Shown: positions 6,921 to 15,456 of the stretch, one piece after another
Layout of the letters: each line of letters begins with the position of its first letter
Numbering within the stretch: the stretch's first letter is position 1
Source: Desulfobacterales bacterium
GTDB taxonomy: Bacteria > Desulfobacterota > Desulfobacteria > Desulfobacterales > Desulfosalsimonadaceae
Direction: 5' to 3'
Assembly (NCBI GenBank): GCA_018399235.1
Contig: JAGYOX010000024.1
Location: forward strand, 1 to 32,349
DNA: 32,349 nt
Notes under the pieces: generated by a model
What the model saw: only the letters and a program-made list of their open reading frames with translations
Told to the model about the DNA's origin: nothing
The model's database searches: none
Translations under genes and position numbers: made by a program

Positions 6921-8903
6921 ATGCCAGACAAGACAAAAGACACGGGCAAGGACAAGACGGATAAAAAGCTTCTTGACCCCAGGGATGCGACCATTTGCGA
7001 GTCAACTGCGCAAATGCTCGAAAAAGCAAGGAGGGATGGAGTAGAAATCGCCTTTGACCGGGCGTCAACCATGAAAGCATGCCCCATCGGAGCGGATTCA
7101 GCATGCTGCAAACACTGCTCAATGGGGCCCTGCCGGCTTAACGCCAAGGATCCATACAGCAAAGTCGGTGTATGCGGCGCGACCATTGATACCATTATGG
7201 CCAGAAACTTTGCCAGGATGGTAGCCTCAGGCGCTTCCGCCCACACAGACCATGGAATGTCCATGCTGGATGTTTTCCGTGACGTAGTTGACGGCAAAAT
7301 TCCGGATTACCAGGTCAAAGATGTCATAAAACTTGAAGCCGTTGCTCGCTCCGTAGGCATCGAGATTGAGGGCAAAGATCAGAAGGAAATCGCCAAGGAA
7401 CTATACAAAGAGCTTGAACGCACCTATACGCAGGTTGACGGCGAAATTCCGTTTATGAAGCGGGTGCCTAAAAAAACGCTGGAAACCTGGCGAAAGCAAG
7501 GTATTGTCCCCAGGGGCGCCATGCGGGAAATCATGGAGCTGATGCATCGGACACACATGGGGGTTGACCAGCATTATGAGAACATCACCCGTCAATGCAG
7601 CCGAACTGCCCTGTCAGACGGCTGGGGCGGCTCCATGGTGGCCACTGAAATTTCCGATATCCTCTATGGAACCCCGGTTCCGGTAGCAGCGGATGTTAAC
7701 ATGGGCGTCCTGAAGGAGAACATGGTCAATATCATCGTTCATGGTCATGAGCCCAACCTGTTTGAATCCATGCTCGAATCGGTCAATGAGCCCACGCTTG
7801 TGGAGGCGGCAAAAGCGGCCGGAGCAGACGGAATCAACCTTGTGGGGATGTGCTGCTCAGGGGCGGAAATGATGTCCCGCCACGGCATACCGCATGCCGG
7901 CAATTTCATGTCGACAGAGGCGGTCCTCGTGACCGGCGCTGTTGACGCCATGGCAGTGGATGTCCAGTGCATCAAGCAGGGGCTTGCCAAGGTTGCGGAA
8001 TGTTATGGCACTTATCTGTTTACCACCAACCCGCGCTGCCATATTGAAGGGGCTCAGCATCTTGAATTTCATGAGCACAGTCCCAAGGAAACTACGGATG
8101 AAATCGTAATTCAATCGATTTCCCGGTTTAAAAACAGGAAAATGCCGATTGACATACCGCAGATAATAAACACGGGTATACACGGATTTTCTCATGAATA
8201 CATCAACTATATGCTTGGCGGGTCATTCCGGGGCAGTTACACGCCACTCAATGAGAATATCATCAACGGTCGGATTCGCGGCGTTGCCGGCATCGTCGGC
8301 TGCACCAACCCCCGTGTAAAGCATGACTATGCACATGTTGAACTCGTAAAAGAACTGATAAAAAATGACGTCCTGGTGCTTCAGACCGGCTGCTCACAAA
8401 TATCTCTTGCAAAAGCCGGATTGCTGACACCCGAGGCGTCTCATCTCGCAGGTCCCGGGCTTCGTGAAGTCTGCGAAGCTGTTGGTATGCCGCCGGTACT
8501 CGGCATGGGTTCATGCGTTGACAACAGCCGTATACTTATCGCCGCCGCTGAAATGGTAAATGAAGGCGGCCTCGGTGAGAGCATAGCGGATTTGCCGGCT
8601 GCCGGGGCGGCCCCCGAATGGATGAGCGAAAAAGCCATTTCCATCGGCCACTATTTTGTGGCCTCAGGGGTTTATACGGTCTTCGGGGTCACCTTCCCCA
8701 TTGTTGAGGAGACCAAGTTTCATGAGCTCCTTTTCAACGGACTGGAGCAGCAGGGACTCGGAAAATGGGGTTTTTCGCCGGACCCGAAAGAAATGGCCCG
8801 GATGATGATCGCCCATATTGACAAAAAAAGAAAAGAACTCGGTATTGACAAAGCAAGGGAAGGCTTTCTTATGGATTTGGCCGACCGCCGCGAGTTCGCC
8901 TGA
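6921..8903 (+). CDS. cooS: Anaerobic carbon monoxide dehydrogenase catalytic subunit
   Basis: A 660-residue Ni-Fe-S CO dehydrogenase that oxidises CO to CO2 and passes electrons to ferredoxin. D- and B-cluster ligands follow the family spacing exactly: Cys54 and Cys62, then Cys63, Cys66, Cys71 and Cys85. C-cluster ligands are also visible: HGHEP (His near 276), GMCCSG (311-312), DVQC (350), VGCTNPR (461), QTGCSQ (491) and GMGSCVDNS (532). Lys571 in MSEKAISIGHYF matches the catalytic Lys. AGGAGG lies just before the ATG at 6921; the frame is open further upstream, but no such site is there. No cooC, cooF, hydrogenase or acetyl-CoA synthase gene adjoins it, so it is transcribed alone, with its own promoter and terminator. 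Confidence 0.97.
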   Translation: MPDKTKDTGKDKTDKKLLDPRDATICESTAQMLEKARRDGVEIAFDRASTMKACPIGADSACCKHCSMGPCRLNAKDPYSKVGVCGATIDTIMARNFARMVASGASAHTDHGMSMLDVFRDVVDGKIPDYQVKDVIKLEAVARSVGIEIEGKDQKEIAKELYKELERTYTQVDGEIPFMKRVPKKTLETWRKQGIVPRGAMREIMELMHRTHMGVDQHYENITRQCSRTALSDGWGGSMVATEISDILYGTPVPVAADVNMGVLKENMVNIIVHGHEPNLFESMLESVNEPTLVEAAKAAGADGINLVGMCCSGAEMMSRHGIPHAGNFMSTEAVLVTGAVDAMAVDVQCIKQGLAKVAECYGTYLFTTNPRCHIEGAQHLEFHEHSPKETTDEIVIQSISRFKNRKMPIDIPQIINTGIHGFSHEYINYMLGGSFRGSYTPLNENIINGRIRGVAGIVGCTNPRVKHDYAHVELVKELIKNDVLVLQTGCSQISLAKAGLLTPEASHLAGPGLREVCEAVGMPPVLGMGSCVDNSRILIAAAEMVNEGGLGESIADLPAAGAAPEWMSEKAISIGHYFVASGVYTVFGVTFPIVEETKFHELLFNGLEQQGLGKWGFSPDPKEMARMMIAHIDKKRKELGIDKAREGFLMDLADRREFA

Positions 8904-8935
8904 TTCTGAAGATTTAAAACAAACTGCAACCACAT

Positions 8936-8965
8936 AACAAGGGGGGATTGATATCCCCCCTTGTT
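8936..8965 (+). terminator. Rho-independent terminator after cooS
   Basis: A perfect 13-bp stem (left arm AACAAGGGGGGAT, right arm ATCCCCCCTTGTT) with a 4-nt TGAT loop, 33 bp after the cooS stop and followed by TATT. It ends 18 bp before the metX start, so metX needs read-through or a promoter close by. Confidence 0.85.
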
Positions 8966-8983
8966 TATTCTATAACCAAATTC

Positions 8984-10153
8984 ATGAGCGAATATATTAC
9001 CCATGACAGGACCGGCCGCTCTGTCGGCCGGGTTGAGAAAAAATATTTCACGTTTGCCGAGCCGCCTGAAGAAATGGTGCTTGACAGCGGCTGCAGGCTT
9101 GGGCCCGTCACAATTGCCTATGAAACCATGGGCACCTTGAATGCGGATAAAAACAATGTGATTCTGGTGCTGCATGCCCTGACCGGCGACTCACACGTGG
9201 CAGGGTATTACTCGGAAACCGATGACAAGCCGGGCTGGTGGGATAACATGGTGGGACCGGGTAAGGGGATTGACACGGACAAATATTTTGTCGTCTGCTC
9301 AAACGTGCTTAGCGGATGCATGGGCTCAACCGGTCCGGCCTCAACTAATCCCGCCACAGGGAAGCCATATGGCTTAAAATTTCCAATGGTCACCATAGGG
9401 GACATGGTTAGGGCTCAAAAGGCCCTTCTTGACCATCTCGGCATCAAACGGATACTGTCCATGACAGGAGGTTCCATGGGTGGCATGCAGGTGCTTCAAT
9501 GGTGTGTTCAGTACCCGGAAATGGTCCTGTCCGCCATACCCCTGGCAACCACCATGCGGCATTCTGCGCTGGCCATTGCGTTCAATGAGGTGGCCAGGCA
9601 GGCGATTATTGCGGATCCGAACTGGAACAGGGGCGACTATTATGACGGCCCCAAGCCCAATGTGGGGCTTTCTGTCGCCCGCATGATTGGACATGTCACC
9701 TATTTATCCGATGAGGCCCTGCGGCAGAAATTCGGCCGCAGGCTCCAGGACAGGGATAGTTTTTCGTTTAACTTTGACGGCGACTTCCAGGTGGAAAGCT
9801 ATCTACGCCACCAGGGCGCCAAGTTCGTTGAACGGTTTGACGCCAATTCGTTTCTTTATATCACCAAGGCTGCCGACTATTTTGATCTGACCCAGCCAAG
9901 CGGTCAATCATCCGCAGTGGATGTGTTTCTAAAGGCTTCGGCCCGTTTTCTGGTGATCTCCTTTACTTCGGACTGGCTCTATCCGACGTATCAAGCCCGG
10001 GACATGGTCAAAGTTATGAAAAAAAGGGGACTGGACGTCAGCTTTTGTGAAATCGAAGCCGAATGGGGGCATGACGCTTTTCTCCTCCCTAACAAACGAC
10101 TTGCGAATCTTATCAGGGGATTTATCGACAGTGTCTATGAACGGATGGAATAG
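8984..10153 (+). CDS. metX: Homoserine O-acetyltransferase (MetX family)
   Basis: A 389-residue alpha/beta-hydrolase-fold acyltransferase that activates homoserine for methionine synthesis. Family motifs: [29 protein letters not shown], the nucleophile elbow [12 protein letters not shown] (Ser164), then SDWLYP (Asp) and [10 protein letters not shown] (His). Members use acetyl-CoA or succinyl-CoA, and I cannot decide between them from sequence. I use the ATG at 8984 (MSEYITH); a TTG at 8948 lies inside the terminator stem. No clear Shine-Dalgarno sequence precedes the ATG. metW overlaps its 3' end, the usual metX-metW pairing. Confidence 0.93.
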   Translation: MSEYITHDRTGRSVGRVEKKYFTFAEPPEEMVLDSGCRLGPVTIAYETMGTLNADKNNVILVLHALTGDSHVAGYYSETDDKPGWWDNMVGPGKGIDTDKYFVVCSNVLSGCMGSTGPASTNPATGKPYGLKFPMVTIGDMVRAQKALLDHLGIKRILSMTGGSMGGMQVLQWCVQYPEMVLSAIPLATTMRHSALAIAFNEVARQAIIADPNWNRGDYYDGPKPNVGLSVARMIGHVTYLSDEALRQKFGRRLQDRDSFSFNFDGDFQVESYLRHQGAKFVERFDANSFLYITKAADYFDLTQPSGQSSAVDVFLKASARFLVISFTSDWLYPTYQARDMVKVMKKRGLDVSFCEIEAEWGHDAFLLPNKRLANLIRGFIDSVYERME

Positions 10154-10769
10154 CAATTCTGTGCGCTATGATCTGCAGATCATAGCCTCTTGGATTAAGC
10201 CCGGCTCGAAAGTGATTGGTCTCGGCTGCGGTGAAGGTGAACTGTTATACTATCTTAAGCACCACAAACAGGTGGCGGAAACGGGTGTTGAAATCCTTGA
10301 ATCCCGGGTTGCTGAATGCATCAATAAAGGGCTTACTGTAATCCAGGGCGATATCAACGAAGAGATTAAAGATTATGCGAATGACGCCTTTGATTACGTG
10401 GTTTTGAGCCAGACCCTTCAGCAGGTCTATGATCCATTGGCTTTAATCCGTTCCATGCTCCGGATCGGTCGAAAAGTGATTGTCAGTTTTCCAAATTTCG
10501 GACACTGGTATGTTCGCCTGCAACTCCTTTTGACGGGCCATGCCCCAATAACCCCCCAGCTGCCGTACCAGTGGTACGAAACCCCCAACATCCGGGTGCT
10601 TTCCATTAAGGATTTCAGATCATTTGCCCGTGAGATGGGTTTTCGGATATTAAAAGAGGCGACCATCAATACGGACCGGGAGGATAAAACAGGCAGCTAT
10701 GTTGCGTTTATGCCGAATTTGCGCGCAACCTATGGAATTTATCTGATCAGCCGATTAACGTCGGCGTAA
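10137..10769 (+). CDS. metW: Methionine biosynthesis protein MetW
   Basis: A 210-residue protein of the MetW family, a SAM-methyltransferase-like fold paired with MetX in many proteobacteria and thought to support its activity. The glycine-rich motif reads [12 protein letters not shown], then [14 protein letters not shown], the MetW-typical [19 protein letters not shown] and [15 protein letters not shown]. The ATG at 10137 overlaps the metX end by 17 bp; a GTG at 10131 is an alternative with better spacing to AGGGGA. The overlap makes translational coupling with metX likely. Confidence 0.92.
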   Translation: MNGWNSNSVRYDLQIIASWIKPGSKVIGLGCGEGELLYYLKHHKQVAETGVEILESRVAECINKGLTVIQGDINEEIKDYANDAFDYVVLSQTLQQVYDPLALIRSMLRIGRKVIVSFPNFGHWYVRLQLLLTGHAPITPQLPYQWYETPNIRVLSIKDFRSFAREMGFRILKEATINTDREDKTGSYVAFMPNLRATYGIYLISRLTSA

Positions 10770-10799
10770 AAAAAGTCCACCCTCTACCAAAGGAAACAT

Positions 10800-10859
10800 A
10801 TGGGAAAAGGCCAAGCGGATTCTTTATGTTATGGACATTTTAACCGAAAAAGAATGTGA
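10800..10859 (+). CDS. Possible 19-codon leader ORF before fdhD
   Basis: An ATG at 10800 preceded by AAAGGA at 5 bp opens a 19-codon frame (MGKGQADSLCYGHFNRKRM) whose TGA at 10857-10859 overlaps the fdhD starts in ATGTGATGG. fdhD itself has only a weak Shine-Dalgarno sequence, so ribosomes ending here could restart on fdhD. It may be a coupling or leader peptide, or chance. It does not resemble a known protein. Confidence 0.35.
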   Translation: MGKGQADSLCYGHFNRKRM

Positions 10860-11695
10860 TGGTTCCTGTGAGATCTGCAGATAAATCAAGCGAAGTAAAC
10901 AGCTACCGCGAAGAATCGATTACGGTATATAAAAATGGTGACAAACGGTTCGCCTGCGAAGCCATAATCGTTGAAGAACCGCTGTCAATATGTATTGATG
11001 GGACCTTATACTCAATGGTTATGCGCAGTCCGGGCGACGAAAAAGCACATGCTGCAGGCTTCTGCCTCACAGAAGGGATTATTGAACATTCCAATGACTT
11101 ACTTGCCATCGATGTATCAAAGGAAAACGGCGTTAATACGGCTACGGTTGCCCTTTCCCCCCGGCGGCGGCAAAAAATCGGCCACATCTTAAACCGAAAG
11201 GGCTCTATCGACCAGACCAACTGTGGCATCTGCGGAAAGGAGCTGACTGAAGACATACGCCGGAGCCTGACGCCAACCAACAGCCAAACAGCCTTTACCA
11301 TTGAAGAGATCCATCGATGCGTTCAAATGCTGCCGGAATACCAGTTGCTTTACCAAAAAACCCGCAGCTCGCATGCGGCCATGATATTCGATGAAGCACT
11401 GAACCCGTTGTCTTTTGCCGAGGACGTCGGCAGGCATAATGCCCTGGACAAGGCGATCGGCCGTGTGGTGCTTGAAGATAAAATTCCAGCCGCCGTTTTA
11501 GGCGTAATGTCGTCCCGATTAAGTTACGAACTGGTTCAGAAAGCCGCTCGGGCGCAGATTGAGATATTAATCGGCATATCCCGGCCCACGACGCTTGCCC
11601 TTGATCTCGCCCGCTCAGTCAATATGACGCTTGGCTGTTCAAAAAATAACCGACTGATGGTTTTCTGCTGCGAAAACCGGATTATCGGCGAGTGA
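10856..11695 (+). CDS. fdhD: Formate dehydrogenase accessory sulfurtransferase FdhD
   Basis: A 279-residue FdhD family protein. It transfers sulfur from a cysteine desulfurase to the Mo/W-bis-MGD cofactor of formate dehydrogenases. The redox Cys pair is in TNCGICGKE (Cys123, Cys126); typical blocks are EEPLSICIDG, RSPGDEKAHAAGFCLTEGII, RSSHAAMIFD, EDVGRHNALDKAIG and GISRPTTLALDLA. The start is GTG at 10856 or ATG at 10859, both overlapping the stop of the tiny upstream ORF. No formate dehydrogenase gene is in the window, so its client lies elsewhere. It follows metW by 86 bp and is followed closely by a Cys-rich miniprotein. Confidence 0.95.
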   Translation: MMVPVRSADKSSEVNSYREESITVYKNGDKRFACEAIIVEEPLSICIDGTLYSMVMRSPGDEKAHAAGFCLTEGIIEHSNDLLAIDVSKENGVNTATVALSPRRRQKIGHILNRKGSIDQTNCGICGKELTEDIRRSLTPTNSQTAFTIEEIHRCVQMLPEYQLLYQKTRSSHAAMIFDEALNPLSFAEDVGRHNALDKAIGRVVLEDKIPAAVLGVMSSRLSYELVQKAARAQIEILIGISRPTTLALDLARSVNMTLGCSKNNRLMVFCCENRIIGE

Positions 11696-11708
11696 AAGGT
11701 ATGTCGCC

Positions 11709-11894
11709 ATGACCTTTAAAGAAATTCCCGGACTTCCTGGAAAACTCTATATACCCGAGCAAAATCCAGATGCCCCCAAAAAACATAACTGCCCGGACTG
11801 TTTCTCCTGCCAAATGTGCAGCGATGATCGCTGCCGAATTTGCCGGGCAAACCACGGCAAGTGCGAATATAAAAAAGACGAGCACCAGGAATAA
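11709..11894 (+). CDS. Cysteine-rich miniprotein
   Basis: A 61-residue protein with a dense central Cys block (CPDCFSCQMCSDDRCRIC, then a further Cys in GKCEYKK). The spacing could hold an iron-sulfur cluster or zinc. The first Met (ATG at 11709) has GAAAGG about 10 bp upstream. It starts 13 bp after the fdhD stop and is probably in the same transcript, which suggests a link to metal or sulfur handling. I do not recognise a family. Confidence 0.65.
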   Translation: MTFKEIPGLPGKLYIPEQNPDAPKKHNCPDCFSCQMCSDDRCRICRANHGKCEYKKDEHQE

Positions 11895-11921
11895 TTTCAT
11901 AGAGGCTTGAGGCTTAATTTT

Positions 11922-11944
11922 ATTGATTTTACAAAAGTATCAAT
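11922..11944. promoter_or_regulatory. Inverted repeat before the DUF364-like gene
   Basis: ATTGAT-N11-ATCAAT is a perfect 6-bp inverted repeat 24 bp upstream of the next start codon. Its halves partly resemble those of the palindrome before cooS (TTTGAT...ATCAAA, N10). It may be an operator; the evidence is weak. Confidence 0.25.
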
Positions 11945-11968
11945 CACAGGAAATAGGAAATTACTCCT

Positions 11969-12715
11969 ATGGATATTCGAAATCGAATTAAGGATCAGCT
12001 TCAGACAACGGCTCAAGCCAGAACTGTCGCAGATGTCCGGATCGGGCTGGGATACACGGCGGTTATGCTTGATAACGGTCAAACCGGCGTGGCATTTACC
12101 TTTCACCGGGATATGCCGGAGCGATGTAGCCTGTTTACCGGCTCACTGCCCTTGGAAGGACGCTCCGCAGTGGATCTGTTAGCCCTTATTAACTCTTCGA
12201 AAAAGATTGAAACGGCCGTGGGCATGGCCACTGCCAATGCCTTGGTCAATGTTGACAACGACCACTTCAAAGGCGGCGATATATTGGATTTTATTGAAAT
12301 CCGGTCCACGGACCGGGTCGGTATGGTGGGCATGTTCGGACCCTTGATCGGGCCTTTAAAGAAAACAGCCGGTGAACTCGTGATATTTGAAAAAGAATAC
12401 AAATCGGACGAAACGCTTCAGCCGGACGCTGAAATCCCCGATCAACTCCCGCATTGCCAGGTCGCTTTAATCACTGCCACATCAATTATTAACCACACGA
12501 TGGATCATTTTCTTTACTCTGCTTCAAACTGCCGGGAAGTGGTCGTCCTGGGCGCATCAACCCCGTTGGTGCCAGAGGTTTTTAAAAATATGCCGGTGAC
12601 CTGTCTGTCCGGTGTGATCGTTTCCGAGCCCGCCGCCGTCCTCCGCATTGTCAGTTCCGCCGGGGGTATGCGTCAATTCAAAGGGTTTGTCAAAAAAGTC
12701 AACCTGCGGCTGTGA
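11969..12715 (+). CDS. DUF4213/DUF364-type putative heavy-metal chelation protein
   Basis: A 248-residue protein with the two-part layout of the DUF364 family: an enolase-N-like first half (to about residue 95, ending near TAVGMATANALVN) and a Rossmann-like second half. The second half contains VGMVGMFGPLIGPLKK, ALITATSIINHTMDHFL and VVLGASTPLVPEVF, a usual family sequence. The family is described as a putative heavy-metal chelation domain on structural grounds, with no proven reaction. It follows the fdhD/Cys-rich pair by 74 bp and faces a second DUF364-like gene tail to tail, with 9 bp between the stop codons. Confidence 0.82.
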   Translation: MDIRNRIKDQLQTTAQARTVADVRIGLGYTAVMLDNGQTGVAFTFHRDMPERCSLFTGSLPLEGRSAVDLLALINSSKKIETAVGMATANALVNVDNDHFKGGDILDFIEIRSTDRVGMVGMFGPLIGPLKKTAGELVIFEKEYKSDETLQPDAEIPDQLPHCQVALITATSIINHTMDHFLYSASNCREVVVLGASTPLVPEVFKNMPVTCLSGVIVSEPAAVLRIVSSAGGMRQFKGFVKKVNLRL

Positions 12716-12724
12716 TAACCCGTC

Positions 12725-13450
12725 CTATTTGCTCTCCGCACAAAATCGCTCCCAGTTCATCAGATAGGCGGCACCGGCAACGGTGGTACCATAAAAAATG
12801 GCCGGTTTTGAGCCTAAAAACGGCTCTATGGTATCATTAACGACAGTGGTTCCGGTCACGCAGAGGAGATCCGCCCATTCAATGATTTCGTGGGTCATTT
12901 CCGGGGACTCGATCTCAATCTGGTTTGTAAAGGTGCCGATATTATCGGGATCCATATCAACAATTCGCAGGGGAAAATGCGCCGCCAGGTTTTCAGCCAT
13001 GCGTGGCTGCAAACCGATCAAGGCAACCTTCGGCGTGCCGTGGCGTTCCCGAATAAATGCGGGCAGCTGCTTACCGCACAATGCCGGTCCTTCATCCCGG
13101 CAGTGAATGGTCCTGTCAATTTTTCCCAAATGCCGCAAGGCGGCATTGATGGCGGCAACAAAAATGGCCCGACGGAAATTATTGGAAAGAGACATCTCAA
13201 GGATCTCGCCCATGGTGCCCTCGTAATCACCGAATTGATCGGTATAAGCCTGGCCCAGGGCGCCTTTGAACTCAGCCTGCATAAGGCGCTCCTTGCCTTT
13301 TTGCAAGGGGAAATCATTGGCTTCCGGGTTGCCAATGGCTTCTTCAGTGCTTAGGGGCCGGGCTTTGATCCGGACTTTTTGCTCAAGCAGTTGATGAGCC
13401 TCCAACAGGGGTCGGACCCGGGTTTTTAATTCGTCAAAAATACCGGACAT
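12725..13450 (-). CDS. Rossmann-like DUF364 family protein (second copy)
   Basis: A 241-residue protein related to the previous gene by layout more than by close identity. Its first half contains PLSTEEAIGNPEANDFPLQ and KERLMQAEFKGALGQAYTD. The middle block RTIHCRDEGPALCGKQL has two Cys and a His that could bind metal, which the other copy lacks. The Rossmann-like half has VALIGLQPRMAENLA, RIVDMDPDNIG, DLLCVTGTTVVNDTI and YGTTVAGAAYLM. It is transcribed towards the other copy from a 136-bp region shared with the divergent ferredoxin-nitroreductase. Function unknown; metal or metal-cofactor binding is the family expectation. Confidence 0.78.
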   Translation of the reverse strand: MSGIFDELKTRVRPLLEAHQLLEQKVRIKARPLSTEEAIGNPEANDFPLQKGKERLMQAEFKGALGQAYTDQFGDYEGTMGEILEMSLSNNFRRAIFVAAINAALRHLGKIDRTIHCRDEGPALCGKQLPAFIRERHGTPKVALIGLQPRMAENLAAHFPLRIVDMDPDNIGTFTNQIEIESPEMTHEIIEWADLLCVTGTTVVNDTIEPFLGSKPAIFYGTTVAGAAYLMNWERFCAESK

Positions 13451-13586
13451 AAATACTGTCCTTTTCCTTGGAGTAACTGTTCGTTTGACAATTTTAGGTT
13501 TATCTATCGGGCAACTTATTGTAAACCATTTTTTAGGGGTTTTCGCTGATAAGCGGCTTAAATAAATTAATGAGGGACAGGTTAAA

Positions 13587-14462
13587 ATGGCTATTTATCG
13601 AATCGCTGACAAATGCGATCTATGTATGCGGTGTGTAAACGATTGCATATCCGGGGTCTGGCAAATAAAGGAGGGAGAACCGACGCCGGTTCTCCCTGAG
13701 CTTTGCAACCGATGCAGTCATTGCGTGGCAGTGTGCCCGAATGCGGCCATCAACCATGATCACCTGGACCTGGATCAGGTCCGTCCCATTGATAAAAAAT
13801 ATATTGACCCGAATACCTGCCGGGAAACCATCGTAACCCGGCGCAGTGTACGGCAATATTTAAAAAAACCGGTCAGCGTTGCGGTAATAAAAAATATCCT
13901 CGACCTGGCCAGATATTCCCCCACTGCGAGCAATAGCCAGCATGTGGAGTACATCGTTGTCACCGATCCCGCCTGCTTGAAGTCGATTTCAGAGAAGGTA
14001 TTTGCCATTGGCAGGCGCATTAATGATTGGTCCAAGACCCGGCCCGGGAAAATGGTTTTCCGCGGATTAAAGCTATATCCGGCAATGGCCCGGCTCTTCG
14101 AAAAATATATCGATCCGATGGATGCCTATATCGAGCAGAAAAACGCCGGCCGAGATCTTATCCTTCACCACGCACCGGTGCTGATCCTTATTCATGCCCC
14201 GGTTCGATCATTTTTTGGAAGCGCCAACTGCAATATCGCAGCGGCAAACATTATGAATTACGCCCATTCGTTAGGACTTGGGACCTGCATGCTAGGCTTT
14301 GTCACCTTGTCCAGCCGTTTCAATAAGTCCCTTAATCAACTGGTCGGATTGCCGGAAAAACGAAAAATCCATGCCAGCCTGGTCCTGGGTCACCCCAAAT
14401 ATGAATACACCCATACGGTTTCCAGAAAGGGGCCGCCTGTAACATGGCTGGTTAAAAAATAA
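13587..14462 (+). CDS. Ferredoxin-domain nitroreductase (type 1)
   Basis: A 291-residue fusion. Residues 10-20 (CDLCMRCVNDC) and 40-50 (CNRCSHCVAVC) give an 8Fe-type 2x[4Fe-4S] ferredoxin domain, and from about residue 80 there is a nitroreductase domain (TRRSVRQYLKK, YSPTASNSQHVEYIVV, IMNYAHSLGLGTCMLGF). The iron-sulfur domain can feed electrons from ferredoxin or another donor to the FMN site; the substrate is unknown. An insertion around residues 150-190 carries a basic stretch. The gene is divergent from the second DUF364-like gene and is followed 22 bp later by the anchored hydrolase, probably in one transcript. Confidence 0.88.
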   Translation: MAIYRIADKCDLCMRCVNDCISGVWQIKEGEPTPVLPELCNRCSHCVAVCPNAAINHDHLDLDQVRPIDKKYIDPNTCRETIVTRRSVRQYLKKPVSVAVIKNILDLARYSPTASNSQHVEYIVVTDPACLKSISEKVFAIGRRINDWSKTRPGKMVFRGLKLYPAMARLFEKYIDPMDAYIEQKNAGRDLILHHAPVLILIHAPVRSFFGSANCNIAAANIMNYAHSLGLGTCMLGFVTLSSRFNKSLNQLVGLPEKRKIHASLVLGHPKYEYTHTVSRKGPPVTWLVKK

Positions 14463-14484
14463 ACGATCAGAAAGGCTACGCAGC

Positions 14485-15456
14485 ATGAAACAAAAAAGTT
14501 TTAAATCTATCATAGCGGCGGCTGTTATCCTATTAACTTGCGGTTTAATCGTTCTATACTATGTATCTCCGGACTGGCTGGCCCGCTCTGCCATTTCAAT
14601 TGAACGATGCAAGGCTGGGCTGAAAAAACGCTCGCTGACCGTTGATAATACGCACTTTGTATATCTTACAGGGGGCAGTGGTCCGGACATGGTTTTGCTG
14701 CATGGATTCGGCGGCAATAAGGATAATTTTACCCGAATGGGAAATTATTTATCAAACGATTACCAAATTATTATACCCGACCTACCCGGTTTTGGCGAAT
14801 CGGCTAGGGATTCGGCTTGGGACTATTCCATTTCTTCGCAGGTTTCAAGACTCCATAAATTTATCAAAGCGCTGGATATTGAATCTTTTCACCTGGCAGG
14901 AAATTCCATGGGCGGGGGGATTGCCGCCGCATACGCGGTTAGACACCCCCAGCGGGTGAAAAGTGTTTTGCTTTTGGCCCCGGGACATGTCAGCAGCGCG
15001 CCGCCTTCAGAACTATTTCAAATGCTGGAGAAGGAAAAAAATCCGTTTTTAGTAAAAAATCTTAAGGACTACAAAAAGCTGTTGGATATGCTCTTTTTCG
15101 AGATTCCGTTTATTCCGCGTCCGATAAGCATCTACTTCGCTGAAAAAATGATAGAGGACCGCGAATTTCTCCAACAGGCGATTGTTGACGTAAGGACGAA
15201 TTTCTATGCGGTAGAAAAACATATCCTGAAATACCCGGGACCCGTCATGGTCGTGTGGGGGGCTCAGGACCGCGTGCTTCATCCCAAAGGGGCAGAAATC
15301 CTGGCGAATAAAGCCTCCCGAATAAAAAAAGCCATTATTGACGACTGCGGCCATTTGCCGATGATTGAAAAGCCCAAACAAACGGCCCGCATCTATAGGG
15401 AATTCTTAAGGCATGGGGATTCACAGGGCGCTTTTCGCAAAACTCCAAATACATGA
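14485..15456 (+). CDS. Membrane-anchored alpha/beta hydrolase
   Basis: A 323-residue protein with an N-terminal hydrophobic helix (about residues 9-28, IIAAAVILLTCGLIVLYYV) after a basic start, so it is probably tethered to the outer face of the inner membrane. The alpha/beta-hydrolase domain has LLHGFGGNKDNF (oxyanion region), DLPGFGES, the nucleophile elbow LAGNSMGGG (Ser), VWGAQDRVLHP (Asp) and DDCGHLPMIEKP (His). It resembles lipase/esterase members of the fold. AAAGG precedes the ATG. Its last 36 bp overlap, on the other strand, the end of the duplicated-module gene. Confidence 0.87.
   Translation: MKQKSFKSIIAAAVILLTCGLIVLYYVSPDWLARSAISIERCKAGLKKRSLTVDNTHFVYLTGGSGPDMVLLHGFGGNKDNFTRMGNYLSNDYQIIIPDLPGFGESARDSAWDYSISSQVSRLHKFIKALDIESFHLAGNSMGGGIAAAYAVRHPQRVKSVLLLAPGHVSSAPPSELFQMLEKEKNPFLVKNLKDYKKLLDMLFFEIPFIPRPISIYFAEKMIEDREFLQQAIVDVRTNFYAVEKHILKYPGPVMVVWGAQDRVLHPKGAEILANKASRIKKAIIDDCGHLPMIEKPKQTARIYREFLRHGDSQGAFRKTPNT

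Noticed and set aside
12725-13450. A gene for a complete formate dehydrogenase or molybdopterin enzyme near fdhD
   Set aside because: No such motif in this or the neighbouring genes; the Rossmann-like DUF364 pattern explains the sequence.
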